A DNA stretch of 64,000 nt from an uncultured Bacteroides sp. (GTDB lineage: Bacteria > Bacteroidota > Bacteroidia > Bacteroidales > Bacteroidaceae): contig CASENS010000052.1 of NCBI GenBank assembly GCA_949289345.1, forward strand, positions 1-64,000, given 5' to 3'. The notes under the pieces were generated by a model. That model had not been told where the DNA came from. It did not search any database and worked only from the letters and a program-made list of their open reading frames with translations. A program made the position numbers and the translations under genes. Shown here one piece after another: positions 35,600-45,269 of this stretch (positions within the stretch are counted from its first letter, which is position 1; every line of letters starts with the position of its first letter).

Positions 35600-38500
35600 A
35601 TGGAACATGAAAAGCATTCTGAAAGGAAAAGCCATGTTGGCGTATCGGGATGGATCCGAATGCTAATGGCGGGATTGTTGGCAATCTGTTCGATAACTGT
35701 TTCGTTAGCTCAGACTTTTACAGTACAAGGTACGGTGAGAGATGAAAAGGGGGAAGCGGTTATCGGAGCTGGAGTTTTTATTAAAGGTACTACATCTGGA
35801 ACAATTACCGATGTGGACGGACGTTTTTCATTTCGTACCGATGGTGGAGCGGATGGAATTTTAGTTGTATCCTTTGTCGGCATGGATACACAAGAAATTC
35901 CGATGAAAGGGAAAACTTCCTTCAACATCGTATTGAAGTCTTCTAATACATTGTTGGACGAGGTCCAGATTGTAGCTTATGGTGCTCAAAAGAAAGTGAT
36001 ATTAACCGGTTCCGTTAGTTCGGTGAATACAGATGAATTGTTGAAAGTTCCTACGGCAAGCATCGGAAACATGTTGACGGGCGTATTGTCGGGTGTGTCT
36101 TCTATACAATCGTCAGGACAGCCAGGTGGTGATGATCCGGAGATTTTCATTCGAGGTATTAGTACCTTAAATACAATGAATGCCCAACCTTTATATTTAG
36201 TGGACGGTGTAGAACGTAGTTTTTTTCAGATAGACCCCAATGAAGTGGAAAATATAACTATTCTGAAGGACGCTTCTTCCACTGCAGTATTCGGAGTACG
36301 TGGTGCCAATGGAGTCATTATCGTTACAACCAAACGCGGTAAAGAAGGCAAGGCGAAAATTAACGCATCTTTTTCTTATGGTATCCAAACACCCACGAGA
36401 ATGCCGGAATTTGTGAACAGTTATGAATATGCTACATACTTAAATGAAGCCTATACCAATGATGGGAAAGACCCCAAGTTTACTCCTGAGGCTGTAGAAG
36501 CATTTCGGACACATTCCAATCCGATTATCTATCCGGATACTGATTGGCTGGATTTGTTGTTTAAGTCATCGGCTCCACAAAATCAAGGAAATGTTAATAT
36601 TTCCGGTGGAACGGAGCGAGTTCGTTACTTCCTATCAGTGGGAATGTTGAATCAAAAAGGTTTCTTCGAGAATTATGATACGCGTTATGACGCCAACTTC
36701 AATTATAACCGTTACAATTATCGTGCGAACTTAGATATTGATTTTACGAAGACAACATTGGTTACTATCAATATAGGAGGGCGTGTGGAAAAAAGGAATT
36801 ATCCACGCTCCGGAGATAATATTAATGATTTGTTTCGTCGCATTTATTGGGGAACTCCTTTTTCTGGACCGGGCATTGTAGATGGAAAGTGGATTAAAGG
36901 CAATAGCCAATATTTACCAGTGGGCTTGTCTGATGGTTTAGGAAATATTTATGGACGTGGTTATGGCACCAAGACTTCTAATGTGGTTAATTTAGACCTG
37001 TCATTAACACAGAAGTTGGATTTTATTACAAAAGGATTGGCATTTAAGATTAAAGTGTCTTATAACAGTGGATACGATCATATCAAAGAGCGTTCCACTT
37101 CTATTGAAAGCTATACGCCTTGGTATAGAAAAGACATCACATGGATGGAACATCCTGCCGGTTCAGATCCTAATGAAATTGTGTACTTGCAAGATGGGGA
37201 AGAAGGTTTAATTAGCTATGCTGAAAGTTTTGGCAAATCAAGAGATTGGTATGCCGAAGCAAGTTTTGAGTGGAAACGTGACTTTGGACCTCATCATTTT
37301 TCAGCTTTATCTCTTTATAACCAAAGTAAAGCTTATTATCCTGACAGTAATTATCCGGGCATACCCAGAGGATATGTCGGCTTGGTTGGACGTGTCACCT
37401 ATGATTATGAGAATAAATATCTGATTGAAGGTAATGTAGGTTATAATGGTTCCGAGAACTTTGCTCCTGGAAATCGTTATGGTTTTTTCCCCGCTGTATC
37501 GGGAGGTTGGGTATTGACGCAGGAAGAATTTCTGAAAGATAATCCTATCGTCAATTTCTTGAAGATACGGGCTTCATATGGCATTGTAGGAAATGACCGT
37601 TATTATCCATATGGGACTGGGTTTATGGAGCGTTTCTTATACTTGCCTAACAGTTATTTTATAGGAAGTGGCTATCAGTTTGGTACAGGAACTAATTTCA
37701 CCCAAGGGGCATATGAGGCAAGTTTCGGAAATTCAAACTTGAGTTGGGAGAAATCGGCTAAGCAAAATTATGGCATAGATTTTTCTTTCTTTGATCAGAA
37801 ATTGAGTGGTAGTGTTGATTACTTTTATGAGCGGCGAACAGATATTTTGGCTAAAGCTTCCACCGACCCTATCATTCACGCCATGAGTTTACCAGTTTTG
37901 AATTTGGGTATTGTATCCAATCAAGGTGTAGAACTGAACCTGAAATGGAATCATAAACTTAATAAATTCCGTTATTGGGCGAATTTGAACTTATCTTATG
38001 CCAAAAACAAAATTGTGTACCAAGACGAGGTCCCTTCTGAATATGAATATACATTAAGGACCGGACATCCGGTGGGGCAGCCTTTTGGGTTGAAAGTACG
38101 TGGTTTCTATTATGAAGGTATGGAAAATGTTGCAGACCAAAGTTATGTGTTGCACGAAGGTGACGTCGTGTACGAAGATTTAAATCACGATGGAAAGATT
38201 GATGACAACGATATGACTGCTATAGGATATCCGAGTTATCCTTTACTGAATGCTGGTCTGACCTTAGGTTTTGAATATAAGGGATTTGATTTCAGCATGT
38301 TGTGGGTGGGAGCAACGAAAACTTCCCGTGTTCTTGAGGAAACATTTCGCAAGCCTCTTGGTGAAACATTAGACAGGTCTTTGATGCGTCATCAGTTTAC
38401 GGAACGCTGGACACCGGGAACGGCATCTACGGCGACATTGCCACGTGCCACAATTGATGGAGCAGCCAACAACTATCGTGATTCAGACTTATGGGTTAAG

Positions 38501-38722
38501 GATGCTAGTTATTTGCGCTTAAAAAACATTGAGATAGGGTATAATTTCCGTTTCCCATTCATGTCAAAGATTGGGATGGAAAAAATGAGGGTATTCATGA
38601 CAGGCTACAACTTATTAACATTGGATAAACTGAAAATTTCTGATCCGGAATCAATGTCAAGCGGAGTACCTCAATATCCGGTGATGCGTGTGATTAATTT
38701 TGGTTTAAACGTAAGCTTCTAA
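35600..38722 (+). CDS. SusC-type TonB-dependent transporter (second locus, pair 1)
   Basis: This 1040-residue outer-membrane transporter has a long basic N-region before its signal (GWIRMLMAGLLAICSITVSLAQ), then a carboxypeptidase-regulatory-like domain (TVQGTVRDEKGEAVIGAGVF), the TonB-box-like DEVQIVAYGAQ, plug motif PEIFIRG, SusC signature LKDASSTAVFGVRGANGVI, and a barrel ending RVINFGLNVSF. It is divergent from the regulator gene and followed after a few bases by SusD. The ligand is unknown. The region is markedly A+T-richer than the heparin locus. Confidence 0.95.
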   Translation: MEHEKHSERKSHVGVSGWIRMLMAGLLAICSITVSLAQTFTVQGTVRDEKGEAVIGAGVFIKGTTSGTITDVDGRFSFRTDGGADGILVVSFVGMDTQEIPMKGKTSFNIVLKSSNTLLDEVQIVAYGAQKKVILTGSVSSVNTDELLKVPTASIGNMLTGVLSGVSSIQSSGQPGGDDPEIFIRGISTLNTMNAQPLYLVDGVERSFFQIDPNEVENITILKDASSTAVFGVRGANGVIIVTTKRGKEGKAKINASFSYGIQTPTRMPEFVNSYEYATYLNEAYTNDGKDPKFTPEAVEAFRTHSNPIIYPDTDWLDLLFKSSAPQNQGNVNISGGTERVRYFLSVGMLNQKGFFENYDTRYDANFNYNRYNYRANLDIDFTKTTLVTINIGGRVEKRNYPRSGDNINDLFRRIYWGTPFSGPGIVDGKWIKGNSQYLPVGLSDGLGNIYGRGYGTKTSNVVNLDLSLTQKLDFITKGLAFKIKVSYNSGYDHIKERSTSIESYTPWYRKDITWMEHPAGSDPNEIVYLQDGEEGLISYAESFGKSRDWYAEASFEWKRDFGPHHFSALSLYNQSKAYYPDSNYPGIPRGYVGLVGRVTYDYENKYLIEGNVGYNGSENFAPGNRYGFFPAVSGGWVLTQEEFLKDNPIVNFLKIRASYGIVGNDRYYPYGTGFMERFLYLPNSYFIGSGYQFGTGTNFTQGAYEASFGNSNLSWEKSAKQNYGIDFSFFDQKLSGSVDYFYERRTDILAKASTDPIIHAMSLPVLNLGIVSNQGVELNLKWNHKLNKFRYWANLNLSYAKNKIVYQDEVPSEYEYTLRTGHPVGQPFGLKVRGFYYEGMENVADQSYVLHEGDVVYEDLNHDGKIDDNDMTAIGYPSYPLLNAGLTLGFEYKGFDFSMLWVGATKTSRVLEETFRKPLGETLDRSLMRHQFTERWTPGTASTATLPRATIDGAANNYRDSDLWVKDASYLRLKNIEIGYNFRFPFMSKIGMEKMRVFMTGYNLLTLDKLKISDPESMSSGVPQYPVMRVINFGLNVSF

Positions 38723-38735
38723 AACTATGGTTCAC

Positions 38736-40556
38736 ATGAAAAAGATATTTTTTAATGGATTTGTTTCTGTTTTATTGACGATGCAGATATCCTGCGTAGA
38801 CGGACTCAAGGTCGGAGACGCCTTCTTAGAAAAGGCTCCAAGCGTAGATGTCGACAAAGATGTTGTGTTTAATGACGCTAATTATGCACGGGCATTTTTA
38901 TGGAACGCTTATACAACACTTTATTATGGAAGACCTTTAAACTGGAGCGTGAAAGGGAATAGAATGTACATGAGTGATGTTGATGCGCTGACAGATCATT
39001 TCACAAGCGGTTTAACATGGAGTGGCGTGAATAGTTTATACTATTCCGGACAGTTCAATTCAACATCTGATTATTCATCGTCTATTTACTCTTATTCTAA
39101 CGGAGAAGATCAATGGACGGGCATTCGCAAAGCATGGCTTTTCATTGAAAACATTGGGCAGACTCCTAATATTGATGATAGCGAGAAGGAGAGATTAAAA
39201 GGAGAAGCTAAAATGATAATAGCCTGTCATTATGCTGACATGTTCCGCAATTATGGCGGTTTACCTTTAGTTACCAAGGCTTTCAGTCCCAATGATGACT
39301 TTAAGTTGCCACGTGCGACGGCTCGTGAGACCATGAATTTCATAACAGACTTATGCGACCAAGCTTATGATGTACTACCTTGGGCTTTGCAATCCGGTGA
39401 ACAGGAGCAATGGGCAGGACGCTTCACGGGTGCAGCAGCTTTGGGATTGAAGATACGCGTTTTATTATTTGGTGCTAGTCCTTTATTCAATGATGACGAA
39501 CCCTATTATCCGGATGCTTCTTCTGCGCAATCAATAACCGAACAACATGTATGGTTCGGCAGTAAGGATGTGTCTTTATGGGATGATGTGGTAGATGCCT
39601 GTGAACTATTTATAACCCGTAATCAACAAGAAGGAAATCCTTGGAAACTAGTTCAAAATGCCAATCCACGCCAAGCCTATCAAGACGCCTATTATAAGCG
39701 AGCCAATGGCGAACTGTTGATTGATACGAGAGTACGTGCTACAGTGTCATGGTATTGGGATGCAGAATGTTACTATTTGCAAGCTTACGGTTCGTATGGT
39801 GGCATGACTCCAACGTTGGAGTATGTAGACCTTTTCTCATATGCAGACGGAACTCCATTCGATTCATCCTTTTGGGATAAACAGAATAAAGACCATTATA
39901 TAGCTGAAGATCCTTTCGCTAACCGCGACCCGCGTTTGTATGAAAACTGTTTGGTCAATAATGCTGAATTTGGCATGGATCATGTAGCGGAATTATGGAT
40001 CGGCGGGCGAGAAGGACCAACTAATGAAATTGCTAGCGATGGTGCGGCATTTACTGGCTTTGCTCTTTATAAATATATTTTAGATAAGGAACATATGGCC
40101 GGTAAGCAAGACCAATGGCCTTATTTACGATTACCGGAAATCTATTTGAGTTATGCGGAAGCTTTAAATGAAGTAGGACGTACCGGTGATGCCTACCAGT
40201 ATATAAACTATGTTCGTATGCGCGTCGGACTTCCCGCTCTATCACAAAGTTTTACCCAAAAAGAGATGCGTGAAGAAATCTTGGATGAACGTGCCAGGGA
40301 GTTTGGAGCGGAAGAAGTGCATTACTATGACATGATCAGATGGAAAAGAGAAGAAGACTTCCGCAAAACGTTACATGGACTCCGTATTCGTCGCGGAGAT
40401 AACAACACTTACTCGTATGAGAAGTTCTCTATTAAGAAAAGGTACATTCAGGATGGTGAAGACGGAACTATCTTTTTCACTCCGAAATGGTATCTGTGTC
40501 CTTTCCCTTTCATTGAAATGAATAAAGGATATCTGACTCAAAATCCTGGTTGGTAA
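38736..40556 (+). CDS. SusD-type lipoprotein (pair 1)
   Basis: This SusD homologue of about 606 residues has a lipoprotein signal MKKIFFNGFVSVLLTMQISC. An in-frame ATG at 38727 would add three residues. Typical SusD features are the N-terminal helical region (EKERLKGEAKMIIACHYADMFRNYGGLPLV), LRLPEIYLSYAEALNEVG and EVHYYDMIRWKREEDF near the end. It lies directly after the SusC gene and should bind the glycan at the surface. It ends 26 bases before the second SusC start, so the four transporter genes are probably one operon. Confidence 0.93.
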   Translation: MKKIFFNGFVSVLLTMQISCVDGLKVGDAFLEKAPSVDVDKDVVFNDANYARAFLWNAYTTLYYGRPLNWSVKGNRMYMSDVDALTDHFTSGLTWSGVNSLYYSGQFNSTSDYSSSIYSYSNGEDQWTGIRKAWLFIENIGQTPNIDDSEKERLKGEAKMIIACHYADMFRNYGGLPLVTKAFSPNDDFKLPRATARETMNFITDLCDQAYDVLPWALQSGEQEQWAGRFTGAAALGLKIRVLLFGASPLFNDDEPYYPDASSAQSITEQHVWFGSKDVSLWDDVVDACELFITRNQQEGNPWKLVQNANPRQAYQDAYYKRANGELLIDTRVRATVSWYWDAECYYLQAYGSYGGMTPTLEYVDLFSYADGTPFDSSFWDKQNKDHYIAEDPFANRDPRLYENCLVNNAEFGMDHVAELWIGGREGPTNEIASDGAAFTGFALYKYILDKEHMAGKQDQWPYLRLPEIYLSYAEALNEVGRTGDAYQYINYVRMRVGLPALSQSFTQKEMREEILDERAREFGAEEVHYYDMIRWKREEDFRKTLHGLRIRRGDNNTYSYEKFSIKKRYIQDGEDGTIFFTPKWYLCPFPFIEMNKGYLTQNPGW

Positions 40557-40582
40557 CAAAATATCGTTTAAAAGATAAGATT

Positions 40583-43348
40583 ATGAAAAATATATATAAG
40601 TTTCCATGTATAGTGATGCTCTTTTGTACCACTACGTATGCACAACAAGATAGCGTCTTTATCGCCAAATGGGAAAAACTTCAGAATTTAGGTTATGGCG
40701 TAACGGTAAAAGCCATAGAATCCTCCGCTTCGGTTTCGGAGATATCAAGCGAGGAGATTATGGAAAGTGGAGCAACCAATCCTTTGAATGCACTATATGG
40801 CAAAGGACTGGGACTTACGGTGTTGCAAAATGGAGGTACAATATGGGAAAATACGCCTACAACTATGATTCGTGGTTTGAATTCCAATCGTGACAATTCC
40901 ATTTTAGTATTGGTTGATGGCTTCGAGAGAGATTTGAGTCTGATAACAAAAGAAGAAATCGCCAATATTCAGATATTAAAGGATGCCGCCGCAACGGCTT
41001 TATACGGTTTGCGTGGAGCGAATGGTGTTATGCTTGTCACAACCAAAACGGGATCTCAAAAGAAGATTGATATCAATGTCAATTATGAGCATCATTTTAA
41101 TATGTTGAATAACCTGCCAAAGTTTGTGAATGGTTACACGTATGCGTTGGCGATGAATGAAGCGTTGGGAAATGACGGATTAAGTCCTGCATACAATCAA
41201 ATGCAATTGGACAAGTTTAAAAATGGCGATCCTCATTATGGTAGTGTGAATTGGATGGATGAAGTATGGAATAAGTCCGGTTCAACAGATAATGTATTTG
41301 TGACATTAAGTGGCGGAGGTAAAGTGGCCAGGTATTTCTCGTCCATAGATTATTTGTCATACAAAGGTTTTCTTAAACCGGAGAATATTGTTGACGGATA
41401 TTCTTCTCAACTAAAATATTCAAAGTTGAGTATCAGAGCTAATATAGACGTGGATTTGACTAAAACAACTTTGTTGTCGTTCAAGATGAATGGCATGTTG
41501 TCCGAACATAACAGACCCAATGTCTTTACGAATGATTTAATGGCATTGTGCTATAACACTCCGGCTGCCGCATTCCCAGTGAAGACGCCTTATGGTGATT
41601 GGGGAGGAAGTAATGTATGGACACAAAATCCTGTGGCGGAAGTGGCGGCAAAAGGATATGCACGAAGTCATCAGCGTCTGTTGTTTGCAGACATGGCAAT
41701 CAGGCAAGACTTGGGCATACTCTTGAAAGGACTTTCGGCTGATGTTCGTATAGCTTATGATAACTTCTGTGAGTATTGGGACAACTACGGCATGAATTAC
41801 GCATATGCCGTATCCAATGTACCCGATCCTTCTTCATCAGCAGACTATACATTGATTGGTGAAAGTACGGCAGCGTCATTTAGTTCTTCATTAGGTAATC
41901 AATGGAGGCGTTTCAACTTATGGGGAAGAGTTAATTATGCCAATACTTGGAAGAATCATAAGCTGGATGTAACCCTTGCGGCATCGCGGGAGCAAACCAT
42001 ACTGAATGGGCAGCACAACACCAGAAATCGCATAAACTTGCTTGGGCATGCACATTACATGTATGATGGAAAATACATCGCGGATGTGGCATTCTCGCGC
42101 AACGGTTCTAATTTGTTGGCTCTATCCAAACGTTTTGGTAATTTTCCTGCCATTTCTGCGGCATGGATTGTTTCAAAAGAAAATTTTTTGAAGAATGTGG
42201 ATTTTTTAGACCTTTTGAAAGTACGGGCATCTTGGGGATTGACAGGTACGGATATTATGCCGGAAGCGTTGATGTGGAATCACAAATACGGTTGGGCCAA
42301 TGGCTATCCGTTAGGTGGGGAGTATAATGATGCCAGTGGACTGGGAGAAGGGCGGTTGCCCACATCTCATATGCAGTATGAAAAGGTCGCTAAAGCGAAT
42401 TTGGGCATTGATATATCTTTTGCGAAGTCTGTTGATTTGACTGTAGAATTGTTCAAAGAGAAACGGACGGACATGTTAGTTACTTCCGGAGACGTATCAG
42501 CTGTGCTGGGTGCTACTAACGCTTATGAGAATATTGGGAAAATAGAGAATAGAGGAATAGAGATTGGGGCTGGTTTCCATAAAGAAATGCGGAATTTCAG
42601 TTTTAATTTGGGAGCGAATTTCACGTTCAACCGCAACAAAATCATAGAAATGGGTGAAGAGTATATGCCATACGAATGGATGAAGGCTACAGGAAGGTCG
42701 ATAGGACAAATATTCGGTTATGAGGCCATCGGTTTCTTCAAAGGTGAGCAGGATATAGCTGACAGCCCAAAGCAGAACATGTCTACGGTAAAGCCGGGTG
42801 ACATTAAATTCAGAGACTTGAACGGTGATAACATAATTGACGAGTTCGATAAAAAGCCGATTGGCTATAGCAGCCAAGTTCCGGAAATCTATTATTCCTT
42901 TTGCATCGGAATGGAATATAAAGGATTTGGTATTGACGCCTTGATACAAGGAACAGGGCGTTACTCGGCCATTGCATCTACGGCAAGTTTGTTTCGCCCT
43001 TTGACGAATAACACTTCCATTTCAGAATACTATTACAATAATCGCTGGACACCGGAAACGCCGGATGCGAAGTTCCCCAGGTTGTCACAAGGGACCAATG
43101 CCAACAATTTTAATGACAACACTTTGTGGCTGGTTAATAAGTCATTCTTGAAACTTCGTCACGCCGAGTTATACTATAAGTTTTCCAAGGAATTGCTAGC
43201 CTCTACACCTTTGAAATCGTTAAAGTTATATGTAAGAGCTTCTGATTTTTTGTTATTCGATCATGTAGACGTATGTGATCCTGAGGCAATGGGGGCTACC
43301 CATCCCATTCCTTCCTCTGTTCAAGTAGGTTTTTCAGTAGGTTTTTAA
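40583..43348 (+). CDS. Short SusC-type TonB-dependent transporter lacking the N-terminal domain (pair 2)
   Basis: This 921-residue transporter has its start at 40583 (MKNIYKFPCIVMLFCTTTYAQ), chosen because the frame's upstream ATG at 40550 overlaps the SusD end and lacks a signal. Unlike pair 1 it has no carboxypeptidase-regulatory-like domain: the mature protein begins within ~20 residues of the plug, with TVKAIESSASVSEISSEEIM and the SusC signature LKDAAATALYGLRGANGVM. The barrel ends SVQVGFSVGF. The missing domain is a natural subtype rather than a frameshift as far as I can see, since no upstream remnant is visible. It pairs with the following SusD. Confidence 0.92.
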   Translation: MKNIYKFPCIVMLFCTTTYAQQDSVFIAKWEKLQNLGYGVTVKAIESSASVSEISSEEIMESGATNPLNALYGKGLGLTVLQNGGTIWENTPTTMIRGLNSNRDNSILVLVDGFERDLSLITKEEIANIQILKDAAATALYGLRGANGVMLVTTKTGSQKKIDINVNYEHHFNMLNNLPKFVNGYTYALAMNEALGNDGLSPAYNQMQLDKFKNGDPHYGSVNWMDEVWNKSGSTDNVFVTLSGGGKVARYFSSIDYLSYKGFLKPENIVDGYSSQLKYSKLSIRANIDVDLTKTTLLSFKMNGMLSEHNRPNVFTNDLMALCYNTPAAAFPVKTPYGDWGGSNVWTQNPVAEVAAKGYARSHQRLLFADMAIRQDLGILLKGLSADVRIAYDNFCEYWDNYGMNYAYAVSNVPDPSSSADYTLIGESTAASFSSSLGNQWRRFNLWGRVNYANTWKNHKLDVTLAASREQTILNGQHNTRNRINLLGHAHYMYDGKYIADVAFSRNGSNLLALSKRFGNFPAISAAWIVSKENFLKNVDFLDLLKVRASWGLTGTDIMPEALMWNHKYGWANGYPLGGEYNDASGLGEGRLPTSHMQYEKVAKANLGIDISFAKSVDLTVELFKEKRTDMLVTSGDVSAVLGATNAYENIGKIENRGIEIGAGFHKEMRNFSFNLGANFTFNRNKIIEMGEEYMPYEWMKATGRSIGQIFGYEAIGFFKGEQDIADSPKQNMSTVKPGDIKFRDLNGDNIIDEFDKKPIGYSSQVPEIYYSFCIGMEYKGFGIDALIQGTGRYSAIASTASLFRPLTNNTSISEYYYNNRWTPETPDAKFPRLSQGTNANNFNDNTLWLVNKSFLKLRHAELYYKFSKELLASTPLKSLKLYVRASDFLLFDHVDVCDPEAMGATHPIPSSVQVGFSVGF

Positions 43349-43369
43349 TTATATTAATAAGTGTAGATT

Positions 43370-45037
43370 ATGACGAAGCATATAGTTTTAACAGGAATTT
43401 TGGTTTCATTGTTGTTTTCGTGCAGTGATTTCTTGGATTACAATGAAAACTCCGATTATGACCAGGACAAACTTTTCAATACTACTTGGTCCAATACTGA
43501 TTTTGTAACGGGCATTTATGCCTATCTTCCCGGTAGCGTGAACGATGTGGATGGAGCTTTACGTTCAGCAGGATGTGATGAAGCGGAATATGTATGGCCC
43601 ACTTCGGCTATTCATCGTTTTTGCGATGGAAGCTGGAGCGCCATACGTACGGTGGATGATAAATGGGCGCATTATTACAAGGCTATTCGCGCATGCAATG
43701 ACTACTTAGAACATGGCGTGGGGAAAGACTGGAAGGAATTTGAGTATCAGAAAGACTATGCTCAAATGATGCGCAAGTATCAAAACTTGGAATGGGAAGT
43801 GAAAGCGTTACGTGCATACTACTATTTTGAACTGGTGAAACGTTACAACCGAATACCACTGATAACGAAGGTATTGACCGAAGAAGAGGCCAATCAGCAA
43901 GTCCCAGTCGATTACCAGACTATTATTGATTTTATTGTAAAAGAATGTGATGAAGTTACTGAAGACGGAAAACTTCCAGTCATTTATGATGCCAATTACG
44001 ATAATGAGACCGGACGCGTATCCAAAATATTTGCACTGGCATTGAAGGCAAGGGCTTTGCTGTATGCGGCAAGTCCTCTGAACAATCCAGACGCAGATGC
44101 TGATCCATCCAAATGGATAGAGGCGGCAAAAGCCGCCAAACGGATTATAGACTCGGCGGGTGAGTGGAATTTGTCTTTGGTTTCATTCGACAGGTTGTTA
44201 GGAGCGGATAACTACAAAGAGCCGGAAATGATTTTAGTAAAAAGACTGGGTAATACGAATGAACTTGAGCGGCTGAACTTCCCTATCGGCTTGGAAGGCG
44301 GGAAAAGTGGAAATTGTCCGACTCAAAATTTAGTGGATGCCTACGATATGAAAGTTGGTCAAGTGCCGGACGCTTCCAACCCTTATTCCGGTAGAGATCC
44401 CCGTTTGGCTTACACCGTGCTCTATCAAGGTGGTAATACGGCTTACGGGCAACAAGTCGACATCCTGCCCAACGGCTTGAACGGGCTTCCTCAGGAGGGC
44501 GCCACGAAAACCGGGTATTATTTGAGTAAGTTCGTGAATATCAGTGTCAGTTTAACTGCCAATAATACGACTACAGCCCGGCATTCCATGCCCTTATTCC
44601 GATATGCTGAAGTTCTGTTGATTTATGCGGAAGCGATGAACGAGGCTTACGGACCAGATGGCGTCACGGAAGAGTTGAACTTATCTGCTCGTGATGCTAT
44701 TAATATGGTTCGTGGCAGGAGTGGGTTGGATATAGCTCCATTGACGTCACAAGATGTTCCTACAAAAGACACGTTCCGTTTGGCACTGCGTAAGGAAAGA
44801 ATGGCGGAATTAGCTTTTGAGGATCATCGCTTTTGGGATATACGAAGATGGAAAATCGGACCTGAAACGATTGCTATCAAACGCGTATCCATCCAGAAAG
44901 AGGAGGGAGGAACATTCTCCTATAACTATACGGTGACTACCGACCGGGTTTGGGAGGACAAGATGTATTTTTATCCCATACCTCAGTCAGAAATTTATAA
45001 GAATCCTAATCTTATCCAAAATCCGGGTTGGGAATGA
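43370..45037 (+). CDS. SusD-type lipoprotein (pair 2)
   Basis: This 555-residue lipoprotein has signal MTKHIVLTGILVSLLFSC18. It carries the SusD pattern: YNRIPLITKVLTEEEA in the N-terminal half, FRYAEVLLIYAEAMNEAYG, LRKERMAELAFEDHRFWDIRRWK and a terminal FYPIPQSEIYKNPNLIQNPGWE. It starts 21 bases after the second SusC gene. It differs strongly from the SusD of pair 1, so the pairs are likely to take different glycan pieces. Its ligand is not known. Confidence 0.93.
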   Translation: MTKHIVLTGILVSLLFSCSDFLDYNENSDYDQDKLFNTTWSNTDFVTGIYAYLPGSVNDVDGALRSAGCDEAEYVWPTSAIHRFCDGSWSAIRTVDDKWAHYYKAIRACNDYLEHGVGKDWKEFEYQKDYAQMMRKYQNLEWEVKALRAYYYFELVKRYNRIPLITKVLTEEEANQQVPVDYQTIIDFIVKECDEVTEDGKLPVIYDANYDNETGRVSKIFALALKARALLYAASPLNNPDADADPSKWIEAAKAAKRIIDSAGEWNLSLVSFDRLLGADNYKEPEMILVKRLGNTNELERLNFPIGLEGGKSGNCPTQNLVDAYDMKVGQVPDASNPYSGRDPRLAYTVLYQGGNTAYGQQVDILPNGLNGLPQEGATKTGYYLSKFVNISVSLTANNTTTARHSMPLFRYAEVLLIYAEAMNEAYGPDGVTEELNLSARDAINMVRGRSGLDIAPLTSQDVPTKDTFRLALRKERMAELAFEDHRFWDIRRWKIGPETIAIKRVSIQKEEGGTFSYNYTVTTDRVWEDKMYFYPIPQSEIYKNPNLIQNPGWE

Positions 45038-45136
45038 TAAGAATTAGCATTCAACGGCAGATTGAAACAACTGAATGATGCCCCATGTGGATTGATGTGC
45101 GTATCAGTATTGGTTTCACACCATATGCTGTGAAAG

Positions 45137-45178
45137 TGTAACATGCGAACTGTGACGATGTAACATACGTACTGTGAC
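45137..45178. repeat. Two direct repeats TGTAACATNCGNACTGTGAC
   Basis: TGTAACATGCGAACTGTGAC (45137-45156) and TGTAACATACGTACTGTGAC (45159-45178) are 20-base direct copies with two differences. They lie in the 232-base space between the second SusD and the first enzyme gene, which otherwise shows nothing I can name. Confidence 0.8.
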
Positions 45179-45269
45179 AAAAGAATCTTCGGAGGAATCT
45201 GCGAAGAAGGATGGTACGGCTTCATTCTGCATGAGGCATATACGTTAAATGATTAGTTAATATTGTAAT

